Shown: positions 22,420-33,500 of the stretch, one piece after another | Layout of the letters: each line of letters starts with the position of its first letter | Position numbering within the stretch: the first letter of the stretch is position 1 | Source: Lathyrus oleraceus | Taxonomy: Eukaryota > Streptophyta > Magnoliopsida > Fabales > Fabaceae | Assembly: GCF_024323335.1 (NCBI RefSeq) | Contig: NC_066584.1 | Coordinates: forward strand, 431,607,408-431,671,407 | Direction: 5' to 3' | Length of the DNA stretch: 64,000 bases | The notes under the pieces: model-generated | What the model saw: the letters and a program-made list of their open reading frames with translations, nothing else | Told to the model about the DNA's origin: nothing | Database searches by the model: none | Program-made: the position numbers and the translations under genes

Positions 22420-22760
22420 GGGTAACAAGAGTATACATGATAAGATTAAAAAAAATAGTGGGGTATCACATATAATTAAAAAAATGATGGAAAATAGATT
22501 TAGGTGGTTTGATCATATAGAGAGGAGATTCGTAGATTATAAGGTAAGAATAGTATATCAAATAAAGAGGAGTCGAACAATTAGATGTAGATGAAGACCT
22601 AGAAAAACAATAAAAGAAGTTATTAAGAAAGATGTCGAGATTAACGATTTGGGGAGAAACATGGTCATATATATAACATTATAGCGGAAGTTAGTCCATG
22701 TAGTCGACCCTACTTAGCGGGATAAGGCATGGTTGTTGTTGTTGATGATGACATAATTAT
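22420..22760 (+). pseudogene. 3' end of an L1-type LINE
   Basis: The reading from about 22487 gives MVENRFRWFDHIERR, then RSRTIRCR, RPRKTIKEVIKKD and EINDLGRNMV. This is the conserved C-terminal tail seen downstream of RT in many plant L1-type LINE or RT-like sequences. Stops interrupt it. It ends with DPT, a stop and a GTTGTTGTTGATGATG run that resembles the simple-repeat tail of such elements. The 5' part is missing, as expected for a 5'-truncated insertion. Confidence 0.7.
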
Positions 22761-22762
22761 TA

Positions 22763-22943
22763 TGCGTTGGAGCATAAAGTTGCAGATGAAGAAGATAAAA
22801 AGAGAATATGTAACTAACTTCTTAATAGAAAATTGATTACAAAATGATATCTTTAGATTTTGTTACAACTTAGATTTTATTCGGTATTTAAACTATCAAA
22901 GTCTCTAAATAAAATGCAACTAACTACTTCAATTTGGATTACA
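22763..22943 (-). repeat. 3' LTR of copia A
   Basis: It aligns with 27355-27555. Shared blocks include GAAGATGAAGAAGATAAAAA, TAACTAACTTCTTAA and the end GATTACA. It is about 20 bp shorter because an internal ATTCAAATGCAACTT-like piece is lacking. The substitution level is well above that of the Athila LTRs, so the insertion is old. Confidence 0.8.
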
Positions 22944-24590
22944 CTTTAACACCACCCTTTAATCCACATTCAAGACTAAAATCAATAACATCAATCTCAT
23001 CCATCAAATGGATAAAGTGTCCAGTCTTGATTGTTTTGGTCAAAACATATGTCATCTGCATCTGAGTGCTACAGTGCACAACTTTAAGCACTCCACTTTG
23101 AACTTGATTTCTTAGAAAATAAAACTTTGTGTCAGTGTGATTGCTTCTTCCATGCAGCACTGAATTCTTGGCAAGGCTTATAGTTGATTTGTTGCAAATC
23201 ATCAACTTCAAAGGCTTACTCGCCTTGATCTTTAAATCCTGCCACAAGTTCAAAATCCAAACAGCTTTACAAGAAGACAAAGCACCTACAATGTACTCTC
23301 ATCTTCACATGTTGACAATGCAACAACTGGTTGCTTCTTTGAGCACCAAGAAATGGAATCTCTCAGATACTTGAAAAAATATTCAAAAGTACTTATTCTG
23401 TCAACTCTGTCTCCACACCAATCAGAGTCTGAATAGCATATCAGCTCTAAATCAGATTCAACACCAGAAAGGAACAAAACTTCATACTTCAGAGACCCCT
23501 TAATATATCTCAGTATCTTGATAGCAGCTTGGTAACATGATCACTTTGATTTGTTCAGAAATCTACTCACCATTAATTTCAACTGCATAATAGATGTCAT
23601 GTATGATATTACAGATATATCTCAATGAACTCACCAACTATATTAAACATTGTAGCATCCACATCATCACCTTCAACATCAGAATCCAGCCTGTGATTTG
23701 TTTCAGCAAGTGTGATTGCAAACTTGTAATTTATTAGCTCAAATCTCTTCAGAAGATCAATTTTATACTTTAGTTTATGCAAAATTATACTTTTATCAGA
23801 GTACAAAATCTCCATCTCTAAAAAATATACCATATTTCATAGATTAGCCATCTTAAACTCATTCATTAGCATCTTCTTGAACTTAGCTATCTCATTTGAA
23901 TAACTCCATGTTAGCAATATGTCATCAACATAGAGACGCACAAGAATTATATTGTTATCAGATGTGTGCTGAACATAAACATCTTACTCCATCTCACATT
24001 TTCTGAATCCTTGAAGCTTGAAAAATGAATCAATTTTTGTATTCCAAGCTCTAGGAGCTTGTTTCAATCTATACAAGGCTTTATGCAACTTGTACATCAC
24101 CCATTCCTGATTCTTTTTCAAAAATCCAGGAGATTTTGATACATAAACTTCATCTTGTAAAGGATCATTCATAAATGCAGATTTCACATCTAAATGCATT
24201 AGAGGCCAATTTCTATTAGCAGATATAGTAATCACCAATCTGATTGTTTCATATCTAGCTATAGGAGAAAATAACTCAAAGTAATCTAATCTAGATTTAT
24301 GTAGAAATCCTCTAGCTATTAATCTTGCTTTTTGTTTGCCAATTGATCCATCTAGCTTTAGTTTCAACGTGTAAACCCAGCTCAAACTTATGACTTTATT
24401 GTTCTTTGGAAGCTCTGTCAGCTCCCAAGTTTTGTTTCTTTCTATAGCCTCAAGTTCTTCCTTCATGGCCTTCAGACACATTTTCTTCTTGAGAGCTTCT
24501 TTAGTACTTACTGGTTCAGACTCTACCAACATGGCACACTGAATAACTTCCCCTTCAGAGTATATCTCAGTATCTTGCAACAGGTCAAAC
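22944..24590 (-). pseudogene. broken copia RT and RNase H (element A)
   Basis: The reading from 24580 down gives EELEAIERNKTWELTELP, KQKARLIARGF, DVKSAFMNDPLQDEVYV and LYRLKQAPRAW. The RT catalytic box RLYVDDILLT lies near 23930. Next come the connection domain (23833-23609: MVYFLEMEILYSDKSIIL) and RNase H pieces at 23477-23286 (LICYSDSDWCGD, VVALSTCEDE) and 23280-22939. Stops and frameshifts occur near 23983, 23834-23870 and 23281. Confidence 0.82.
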
Positions 24591-24946
24591 TCTAAAAATC
24601 TTCTTGGTATTTATTTGATTCTTTATGTTCTTTGAACTTTTTCGTAATCTTCTTTAGATGTTGGAACAATAGCAGATGTTAGACTACCTTCAGAGGTTAG
24701 GCCACCCTCAGAGGCATGATTACCACCAGAGTATGGATTACCAGCAGAATCTGGATTAGAATCAGATTCACCTTAAAAGTCAGACTCGCTTACAGACTCA
24801 TCTTCAACATCAGAGTCACCTTCAGACTCTGACTCATCTTCAGACTCAGAATCTCCTTTATAGGCAAATTCTCCTTTAGAGTCTAAAATATCTTTAGAAG
24901 TTAACTCAGGTGTTAACACTGCATCATTGATGGATTGAGTTTTGTT

Positions 24947-26280
24947 TTACTCCCTTGCTTTTGATTCTTTTACAATGACATCTCTGTTAAATTCAACTTT
25001 GTTAGTGACATGACAATAGAGCTTATAAGCACATGTATCGTGGTACCCTCCAAGCAACATGACTATGCTTTTGTCATTCAACTTCCTTCTTTTAGCATTT
25101 AAGACATGTTTATAAGAAATAGAACCAAACGCCTTCAAATGGCTCACACTTAGCTTATCTTGAGTCCACTCCTCAAAAGGAACAATTTCATTCAGCTTCC
25201 TGGTTGGACACATGTTAAGAACATATGTTGCAGTAGGCAACAACTTCTCTCCACAAGGCGTGGCAGCGATTTTTCTCCTTCAACATGCCCCTTTTCATAT
25301 CAAGCAAAGTTATGTTTCTCATTTCAGTAAGACCATTGTGTTGAGGAGTGTATGGAGCAGTAACCTCATGCTCAAATCTATTCTCCTTATAGTATTTCTT
25401 GAACTCTATATAGTTGTACTCACTTCCACCATCAGTTATGAGAATTTTCAACGTCTGACCACTTTGTTTTTCAACCTTCACATTGAACTTCTAAAACTCA
25501 GCAAACACCGCATGCTTAAACTTGATGAGGGTTACCCATGTCATTCTTGTGAACTCGTCCACAAATGGCATAAAGTACTTGTTTTTCCAAGTGAAGGTAC
25601 TTCAAATGGTCCACATACATCATAATGTACTACTCCTAAAGCATGTTTTGCTCTTGGAGCTACTTTTGATGCAAATGGAAATCTATGGTGCTTTCCTTTC
25701 ATGCATATCTCACTTGACTTCTCAAGCTTCATAATCTTAGGAATGTCATATATTAACTTCTTAGAACTCATATGTCTTAAGATTCTGAAATTAAGATGCC
25801 TCAATCACTTGTGCCATAACTCACTGTCACCTTTAACACCTTATACACTAAGGCACTTAGTTTCAGTTGTTTTCACATTCACCTTTAGTGTTTTGTTGCT
25901 TCCCTGTTCATACTGCATAATCAGTTTTTGATCAGAATCATACAACTTCAAGAGATTATCCTTCATAGTAACTGAAAAACCTTTCTCAATTAGCTGACTT
26001 ACACTCATCAAATTGCTCTTCATGTTGGGAGCATACCAAACATCCTTGATCAGAACAATTTTACTATTTTTACTCTAGCCTTGAAATTTCCTATTTCTTT
26101 AGAACTCGGATGCTTATCATTAGTACATATGATCTTTGTCCTCTTTCTAGAGTCAAAGTTAATCAACCGTTGTTTATTTCCAGTTAGGTGATTTGAGCAG
26201 CCAGTGTCCATATACCACCAGTCTACCAAATATCCACTATCATATTTAGAAGCCATCAATAGCACATGTTCATCATCAAA
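24947..26280 (-). pseudogene. broken copia protease and integrase (element A)
   Basis: The protease start WWYMDTGCSNHLTGNK is near 26200. The integrase zinc region is near 25800 (RHLNFRILRHM, then CMKGKHHRFPF), with catalytic blocks VHYDVCGPFEV (25640), ITDGGSEY (25430) and TPQHNGLTE (25340). A C-terminal LNMCPTRKLNE follows near 25200. Downstream (24900-24690) an acidic Ser/Glu linker region leads to RT. Several stops break the reading. Confidence 0.8.
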
Positions 26281-26329
26281 CTCTCATCTGGATATGTTTG
26301 CTTCTGCTGACTTTCTTTCCTTGTTTGAC

Positions 26330-26898
26330 CAACAGTCAACAGCAAAATGGTCAAACTTCTTACAACACTAGCATTAAACCTTTTTCTTGTCAAATGTATC
26401 CTTTACCTTATGATGTTTCTTCTTATCAGATTAGGAGACTGCCAACTTCTAATGACCACCACCATGTCTCTTTTTATCCTCTGACCAAGACTGATTTTGA
26501 TTCTTCTTGCCAAAATATGCTTTCAGAGCCAACTCTATCTCTCTTTCAGAGTTTCTCTCAGTCAGATGCAACTCTTGTGCCTCTAGAATACTCCCTGGCT
26601 CTTCAGTTCTCATGGTGTTGAGATCTTTAGAGTGTTCAATTGTTATAACAATGTAATCAAAATGAAGAGTAAGTGATCTCGGTACGTTTTCAATGATTAC
26701 TTGTTCAGAGTGGGTCTCTCCACAAGATTTCATCTCATTTTTTATCAACATCACTATAGAGATGTAATCAGGTATCTTTTCATTATTCTTCATGTTGAGA
26801 TTCTCATACTGCTTACGTAGAGACTGAAGTTTCACCGTCTTAACTGATGCATCACCATCATAACATTGTACCAGTATGTATGGCGCAACCTTCGCCAT
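26330..26898 (-). pseudogene. copia gag fragment (element A)
   Basis: Open from 26898 to 26449. It shows the copia gag signature with a tryptophan-poor start (MAKVAPYILVQCYDGDAS), then LQSLRKQYENLNMKN and ENVPRSLTLHFDYIV. A knuckle with C-C-K-K-F-D-H-F-A-V-D-C spacing is readable in another frame near 26350. The N-terminal part upstream of 26898 is broken. Confidence 0.75.
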
Positions 26899-27339
26899 TG
26901 TTAAATCAACGATCTTCTAAAAAACATTCATGTTCACACACTAATGGATATATAACTACGTCTTCGGATCCTTCTTCCTTGTTTCTCTATGCGTGTTTCT
27001 TTGTGCTTTAATTTAGTTTGTTGCAACCGCTACGTAACTTTCATTGTCGAGATCAAGAATATCTTGAGCTCCAAAAAACACATGCATCTAAATCATCCAT
27101 CGATTTCAATTATTTCCATCAAATACTATAAGCTTTGTGTTTAAGTTGCCCCGTCGTTAATCTGTGTTCTTGTGTAAATTCACTCAAATCTCACTAACGC
27201 ACGTGTTTCCCAATCCCTCATAATAAAAAGTATGATTCTGTTTCAATTTCAAACTTCAATTCACAATGAATTTCATAAACAAAATCAATCACACATGTCT
27301 CACATATATTCGTGTTTCCCATTCTGAATCTGAACCGGG

Positions 27340-27352
27340 GCTCTTGATACCA
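27340..27352 (-). other. primer-binding site of copia A (tRNA-Met type)
   Basis: The minus strand reads TGGTATCAAGAGC, two bases inside the 5' LTR end. This is the standard plant copia PBS with one extra A. Confidence 0.8.
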
Positions 27353-27354
27353 AT

Positions 27355-27555
27355 TGTTGGAGCACAAGGTTGAAGATGAAGAAGATAAAAAGAGAATTTG
27401 TAACTAACTTCTTAACAGAAAATTGATTAAAAAATGAAATCTTCAAATTCTGTTACAACTCAGATTATGTTCAGTATTTAAACTACCAGAGTCTCTAAAT
27501 GAAATTCAAATGCAACTTAAATAAAATGCAACTAACTACTTGAATTTTGATTACA
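27355..27555 (-). repeat. 5' LTR of copia A
   Basis: Plus-strand ends TGTTGGAGCA...GATTACA, i.e. TGTAATC...CCAACA on the element strand. It pairs with the LTR at 22763-22943. Confidence 0.8.
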
Positions 27556-27599
27556 CTTTAAAATTATGAAGATCACAAGATACATCTAACCATTTAATT

Positions 27600-29270
27600 A
27601 TAGTTGGCCATACATCTCTAAATAAATGCATCCAGATAGTGGATTTTTAGTGTTTTCTTCTGATCGAGAATCTCATGAGAAAACCAATAATCATGATCTA
27701 AAATATCACGCAGAGTTAAATTGTCTTTTTTTGAAAGCCTATTATTAAAAATTCTCCAAGAAAATATAGACACTTTCAAAGGAACAAAATTATTGCACAC
27801 AGTCTACTTAGGGACTGAATGATTTGATTGAGTCATGATTGATAATAATTGATATGTTTCTTTGACAAAATATTATTTTATAAAATCAAGAATCCTTATC
27901 CATTTATCTCAAACATTAACCTACAAAGCATAGTTAACCAGCAATGAACTACACTTCATAACTTATCTTTCTCATATGCAAAAAAAGTGTTGACGCCACA
28001 TGCACCCACCATCGTCAAGACCCCACCCCAACTTATTCATCTCAGTCACTAAAATATTATTCTCTACTTATAACTTAACAAGTCTAATAAACATATTGCA
28101 AATGGGTCTTCTGGCATCTACTTATCTTTTTAAAACAACACATTTTCCTTGTCCACAATCATGATCATAACATTATCTTCAAACTAACCTCTACGATCCA
28201 AAACAACCATTTCTCCAACACTAAGAAAATCCTTCCACCACCCTGATGCTTTCCCCCTTCCATTTGAAAATAAATCATCCTTTGTCATATATTTTACACC
28301 TAAAACTTTAAACAATAACCCTTTTTATCCCTAAGCATCCTCCACCATCATTTATCTAACAAAAACCATTTAAATTCTTTTACCCTTCAAATCCTTAGAC
28401 CTCCATCTTTCAGGTCGAGTTAAACCTTCTCCCATTTAGTTTAATGAATTTTCTTAGACACTTCACTTCCTCCCCAGAGAAAATGTTTTAATAAATATTT
28501 AATAAAGAAAGTAACACAAGACAAACTCCCATAATAGTTTTTTATCTTTCCACCCCAGTAAACTTCAAAATGATTCAGTTATACACAAACGGCCAAAAAG
28601 AAAGACGCGGAGGATTAACTTTAATATATAAAGACCTAAATAGATAAAATGAATCTTGCCAACTTTGCAATTAAAAGCATGAGTTATGTCTTCCAACCAT
28701 TATTGATTCATATTAACATCAATCAATAAAAATGTTTGTAAAATTTGATTTTCAATCTCGAAATAAATTTAAAAAGAATCAAATTTGCTTTCATAACTAT
28801 GATATTTCCCCATCACCTCTCACCAATTAATAAAGTATCATCTCCAAATTACAAATGCAAGACTTGATCCAGATCCACCAAATCCTTTCCAATGCAACAC
28901 ATTTTATACAAATCAGCTTCAATTTATGCCTTCAATAAACCATGTAGCCCCTTTGCCGCAATCAGTAACAAAATGGAGATAAATGACCTATTTGAAGGAA
29001 ACCCATCTCTAATGCAAAATCATATGTAGGGCTACCATTAAATAAAAATGACATTGAAGAGGAGTTTATACATTCCATAGTCTATTTTCTCCATTTTAAC
29101 AAGAACTCCATTTTGGCCTTCAATGTATTCAAATATTCCCACTTAACTGAATCATAGACCTTTTTAAAATCCACTTTAAACATAATTAATTTATTTTAAA
29201 TTTTTTAGCACTATCCACCACCTCATTTGCCAAAAATATATCATGAAAATTTTGTTTTCCCTTAGGGATG
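27600..29270 (-). pseudogene. L1-type LINE reverse transcriptase remnant
   Basis: Near 29260-29190 the minus strand reads IIPKGKQNFHDIFLANEVVD, matching the plant LINE RT block KGRQILDGILIANEVVDEA. At 29180-29090 FKVDFKKVYDSVKWEYL matches the RT phrase FKVDFEKAYDSVDW. At the 3' side (27800-27618) VPLKVSIFSWRIFNNRLSKK is the zinc-binding zf-RVT region downstream of RT. The sequence between is degenerate, and the FADD catalytic box could not be located with confidence. It is an old, dead copy, unrelated in orientation to the LINE tail at 22420. Confidence 0.75.
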
Positions 29271-29696
29271 ATAATGGTAGGGTGTAGACAGGATACTATA
29301 GTACTCGTCCATATACCCGCAGTTTGAAAAAATTCTCGTATCTCAATCCATACTTGTGTGGACACCAATATTTATACTCGTACCGTACTTCAGGGATACC
29401 TAAGTACCAACACTCATACTCGTTTAGTCGCATTTCTAATAAAAATAATTGATCAATTATAATTTATAATGCAATTTTATGTTTTTAATAACACTAAAAA
29501 AGTCCAAGAATGTTATTATTGATTTAAGAAATAAACAAACATTTATATAAAAATGCATACAAGTTTAATAGCAATATATTTAATAAAATTGATAAATTAA
29601 CTTATGTACATAATAATAAAAATAAAAAACACATAAATATATATTGTGTGGATATGAGGTAGGTTGGGTACTCATTAAATTTTTGTCAATCCCATG
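29267..29696. repeat. possible hAT-type MITE
   Basis: A non-coding block between TAGGGATGATAATGG and GTCAATCCCATG. It is rich in TACTCGTACC-like phrases (ACTCGTCCATATACCCG, ATACTCGTACCGTAC, ACTCATACTCG). The ends form a weak inverted match similar to the TAGGGATGGCAA end of the clear hAT element at 57509. No 8-bp target duplication was found. Confidence 0.35.
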
Positions 29697-29819
29697 TAAC
29701 ATTTATTATATCATGAATATTTTTTTTACATTACTTCTTCTTATTTGATAAACAAATAAAAATAATAAAAATACAAGGGTGTATGCGCCAGATGAATTAG
29801 CGCATACACCACATGCATC

Positions 29820-29945
29820 ATGCAGGCGCCAGAGGCATTGTCGCCTCCTCATGAGGGCCAATGCAGGCGCCAAGGAAATTTGCGTCTCCTCATGAGGTTA
29901 CCAATGCATGCGTCAATGCCCTGGACGCCTCCTCTTGGTCTATTA
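29820..29945. repeat. three GC-rich imperfect tandem units of about 42 bp
   Basis: Units start at 29820 (ATGCAGGCGCCA), 29861 (ATGCAGGCGCCA) and 29904 (ATGCATGCGTCA). Each contains a CGCCTCCTC/CGTCTCCTC block followed by ATGAGG or TTGG. They form a local GC-rich island in very AT-rich DNA. Related words (GTATGCGCCAGATGAATTAG and GTGCGCCGGTTCATCTGG) flank the island. Confidence 0.65.
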
Positions 29946-30587
29946 GGGGTGCGCCGGTTCATCTGGTGTATCTTTTTTTAAATGTGGTTATTTTGAATTA
30001 TTTTTTTAAAAAATTATTATTTTTGGATTTTTTAAAAAAGATTTTTGGTTATTTAAAAAAAAAATTCTCACTATTTAAGATCTAAATAGGATTTTATCAA
30101 TTTAAAATTAAAAAAATATATTAATATCATATTCATATATTTGAATTCTGAATTCAACAATAATTTAATAAAAAAAGTTTTGTATTAAATAATTTGATGT
30201 AAGCAAGTGCTTAGAGTGGGCCAGAAGCATAAGCTATGCATAGTAGAAGAAGAGAAAACTTACACGTAGTTTCATGTATTAAATTTGATTCTATACATAG
30301 GCACGAATTCATACGGACCCAATTAATAATAACCTTACAGTTTTGGTGATGCTGCATTTAGGTGTCAACTTTCTATTAATGCTTTCCAACCCTTCAAGGC
30401 ATTTCTTATAATAAAATCAAAAGCCATTTTCTTTTTCTTTTTCCTTTTTCTTGAAAAAGGTGTAGAAAAATATATACTCCTCCTCTTCATTCTTCAACAT
30501 GAATTTCCTTACTTGGTTACCTGTCCAAAGCATCTTACTTTATTTTCCTTACCACATTGAAGGCTACAGCTCCTCTCTTTTGTCTAA

Positions 30588-31040
30588 GACTTTTGGTTTT
30601 GTGTAGTGATAATAATAATAATAATATTATTAAAGTAAAAGTTGAATTGCCTTTTCAAAAGTGACAATACAAATAATTGATTACCAAACATGGTGTGGAA
30701 AAATCACCAGCCAGTAGTATGTGCTTGGACTAATGGACACCAAGGAGCAAAAAGAGACAAGACAAATCATGAATAATTAATGGCATTTAAGATTTAAAAT
30801 TAGTACCAAGTCGGGTGATAAATTAACCGCGAAATCAGAATTAGTCATTCATGTAGGGAATCTTTGGTTTAATGGTGGCTGTTATGTTTGTCAGCTACGA
30901 TGGTGTGAAGATTATAATACTAGTCTAAAAAAATCACTACTACTAATTTATAAATAATTTGGAGACCACTCATCGGAGTTTCTATTTCTCCATATTGTCT
31001 CATAGTTTACTACTAGTAGATAAGTACAAATTTAGGATTT
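30588..31040. repeat. duplicated non-coding segment, copy 1
   Basis: It matches 32488-33160 over its length: TATTATTAAAGTAAAAGTTG, TGCCTTTTCAAAAGTGAC, AAACATGGTGTGGAAAAATC, TATGTGCTTGGACTAATGGA, GGTTTAATGGTGG and ACTAGTAGATAAGTACA. No ORF is supported. Confidence 0.8.
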
Positions 31041-31164
31041 TGGACCCTATGAATATATAAAATTACTCTCAGATTTCGGATCTATATTTTGATCTGTCTC
31101 GAATATATATATTTTTGTTAATTTTGAATTACGGCTTAAGAGTCTAGTTTTTTACATCCGGAGA

Positions 31165-31167
<3 letters not shown>

Positions 31168-31251
<84 letters not shown>
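31168..31251. repeat. (TA)n microsatellite, about 42 units
   Basis: Pure TA run. It is flanked by an inverted repeat: CGGAGATGCAT immediately left and ATGCATCTCCG at 31263-31273. Confidence 0.95.
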
Positions 31252-31273
31252 CTTATTTATAGATGCATCTCCG

Positions 31274-31948
31274 TAACATACTAAAATAGGAAAAAAAAAT
31301 TATAAAATTGTATTTTGACAAAATAAAATTATGATTCATAATATAAAATCAGCGTTATATAGGTGATGTTAACATAAAATCAAACATTACATTTCAATAT
31401 TCAGGTCGACGCTTCAAAATCTTCACAATATCTTCGACCGATCTTGAATTCATCGTTCCACCTCGATCAGAACTTTTGTTTCGAAACAGAAAAATGTATT
31501 TCAGATAGCTTTAACATTTGCATCGGTCTTGAACTCATAGTTGTTGAACTCAATCTTATCTTCGTAGTTAATTGACATTGAATAGTACTCGAGTTTCACA
31601 AAATTTCAATTATATCCATAAGGTAGAAAATTCTTCACTTCATTGATCTTAAATTCTCGCATATGTGTCATGCTGGAAAATGAAACATTTGTGACATTTT
31701 CTGTTTGCATGAGACATGATACAAAAACCTATATTTATAGAAGTTGTAGACAAATAGGGACCTCAAAAATTTGATCTTGTATTGTTGGATATTTCGAAGA
31801 TGCATCTCTCTGCTATCATCATATTCTCTTATTTTGGAAATGCATTTATGAAATCTCTTATTATCCGGACATAAAACAGAACCCGTGTGTTTTGTTTAGC
31901 GAATGGACAATTTTTTTGACAAGCATCAAAATGTATTAAAATATTTAA

Positions 31949-31953
<5 letters not shown>
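31274..31953. other. non-coding stretch between TA tracts
   Basis: No gene recognised. It contains another GATGCATCT word (31799-31807) like the one flanking the TA tract, and several TTCGAC/TCGAC words at 31400-31450. Confidence 0.4.

Positions 31954-32021
<68 letters not shown>
31954..32021. repeat. (TA)n microsatellite, about 34 units
   Basis: Pure TA run. An ORF crossing it on the minus strand is only a Tyr-Ile translation of the repeat. Confidence 0.95.
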
Positions 32022-32026
<5 letters not shown>

Positions 32027-32487
32027 CTTCATTAATATTAATACATAATTATATACAATTAATTGATGACGAAAAAATAAAATGAATAGAAAGATTTGTC
32101 GTCGGTTAGATCTATACGTATGGACGGTTCCCCTTAACTTTTGTGCATTTGATTCTCTTTTAATGTTGTTCAATTTAGTGAATTCTTGCCTTCTTTCCAC
32201 AAATTGCTCTGCCCAAGTTTCAATTTCTGTTGTTGAATAAATCGCTCACTCAACTGATATAAATGATATAGGACATCTCGATTTGAAATAAACTTGAACA
32301 AAGTGTCGTGATTTTAAAAATCATCCAATATATATAATACAATTATTTGAATTTTAAAGTGAGACCGAATACAATAAAAACTTTTTTTCCAAAAAAATAT
32401 ATCTTATAAGAACAATACACACTCAATCATAAATATTCATTTTAAAAAATACATCAATTTTCCAGTCCACTAATACAAAGAATAACA

Positions 32488-33160
32488 GACTTTTGATTTT
32501 GTGTATATCATAGTACTATAATAGTGATAATAATAATATTATTAAAGTAAAAGTTGAATTGCCTTTTCAAAAGTGACTATACAAATAATTGATTAGCAAA
32601 CATGGTGTGGAAAAATCATCAACTAGTAGTAGTATGTGCTTGGACTAATGGATACTAAGGAGTAAAAAGAGACAAGTCATGAATAATTAATGGGATTTAA
32701 AGATTTAAAATTGCTATTCCCTTAAAATAATTTTTTTAACATTAATTAATTTTTATTAACTTTATCTTTTAATAAATATTATCTACACTGTTTTTAAACT
32801 ATTACATCATACTTTTAGGATAGTAATTATGAAGAATTTTGTAAAATTATTATATTTAATTATTTAATTATATAAATAAAATAAAGGGAATATTACCTAA
32901 CAAATTAACTGCGAAATCAGTTTGAGTATTTCATGTTTAGTTTATTAAAATAATGAAATCAGGTTTATCTATTCAAGTAGGGAATCTTCGGTTTAATGGT
33001 GGTTGTTATGTTTGTAGCTACTATGGCGTGAAGATTATAATTTACAAGTTTAAAAATTACAACTAATAGTTTAAAAATAATCTGGAGACCTCTCATTGGA
33101 GTTTTTATTTCTCCCAAATTATCTCATAGATTATTACTAGTAGATAAGTACATATTTAGT
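32488..33160. repeat. duplicated non-coding segment, copy 2
   Basis: Partner of 30588-31040, about 1.9 kb away in the same orientation. It is longer because of an insertion of about 180 bp at 32713-32892 and an extra AT-rich stretch around 32930-32970. Confidence 0.8.
32713..32892. repeat. small MITE-like insertion in duplicate copy 2
   Basis: Ends CTATTCCCTTAAAATAA and TTATTT...AAAGGGAATA form an inverted repeat. The block is absent from copy 1, where the flanking sequences run together. About 180 bp and AT-rich. The family is not assigned. Confidence 0.5.
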
Positions 33161-33198
33161 GATATATTGACTTTTAAATAAGTGGTGGATATACCTTT

Positions 33199-33500
<302 letters not shown>

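Larger units (their letters stand above)
22763..27555 (-). mobile_element. Ty1/copia element A, complete in structure but decayed
   Basis: It has LTRs at both ends (22763-22943 and 27355-27555), clearly related but diverged. A PBS lies at 27352-27340 and a purine-rich tract just inside the 3' LTR (minus strand, AAAGGGTGGTGTTAAAG). Between them gag, protease, integrase, RT and RNase H follow in copia order. Reading is broken by many stops and frameshifts. Both flanks carry AATTAT-like sequence, but I could not fix a clean 5-bp target duplication. The element at 33199-39424 is the same family. Confidence 0.85.

Noticed and set aside
22765..27555. Copia A as an active element
   Set aside because: Its LTRs are strongly diverged and every domain has stops or frameshifts.
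29820..29945. CRISPR-like array
   Set aside because: Three imperfect contiguous units without spacers, in a plant genome; an ordinary short tandem repeat.
31829..32200. Minus-strand ORF of 123 codons with a long Tyr-Ile repeat
   Set aside because: It is the translation of a TA microsatellite; flanking residues show no domain.
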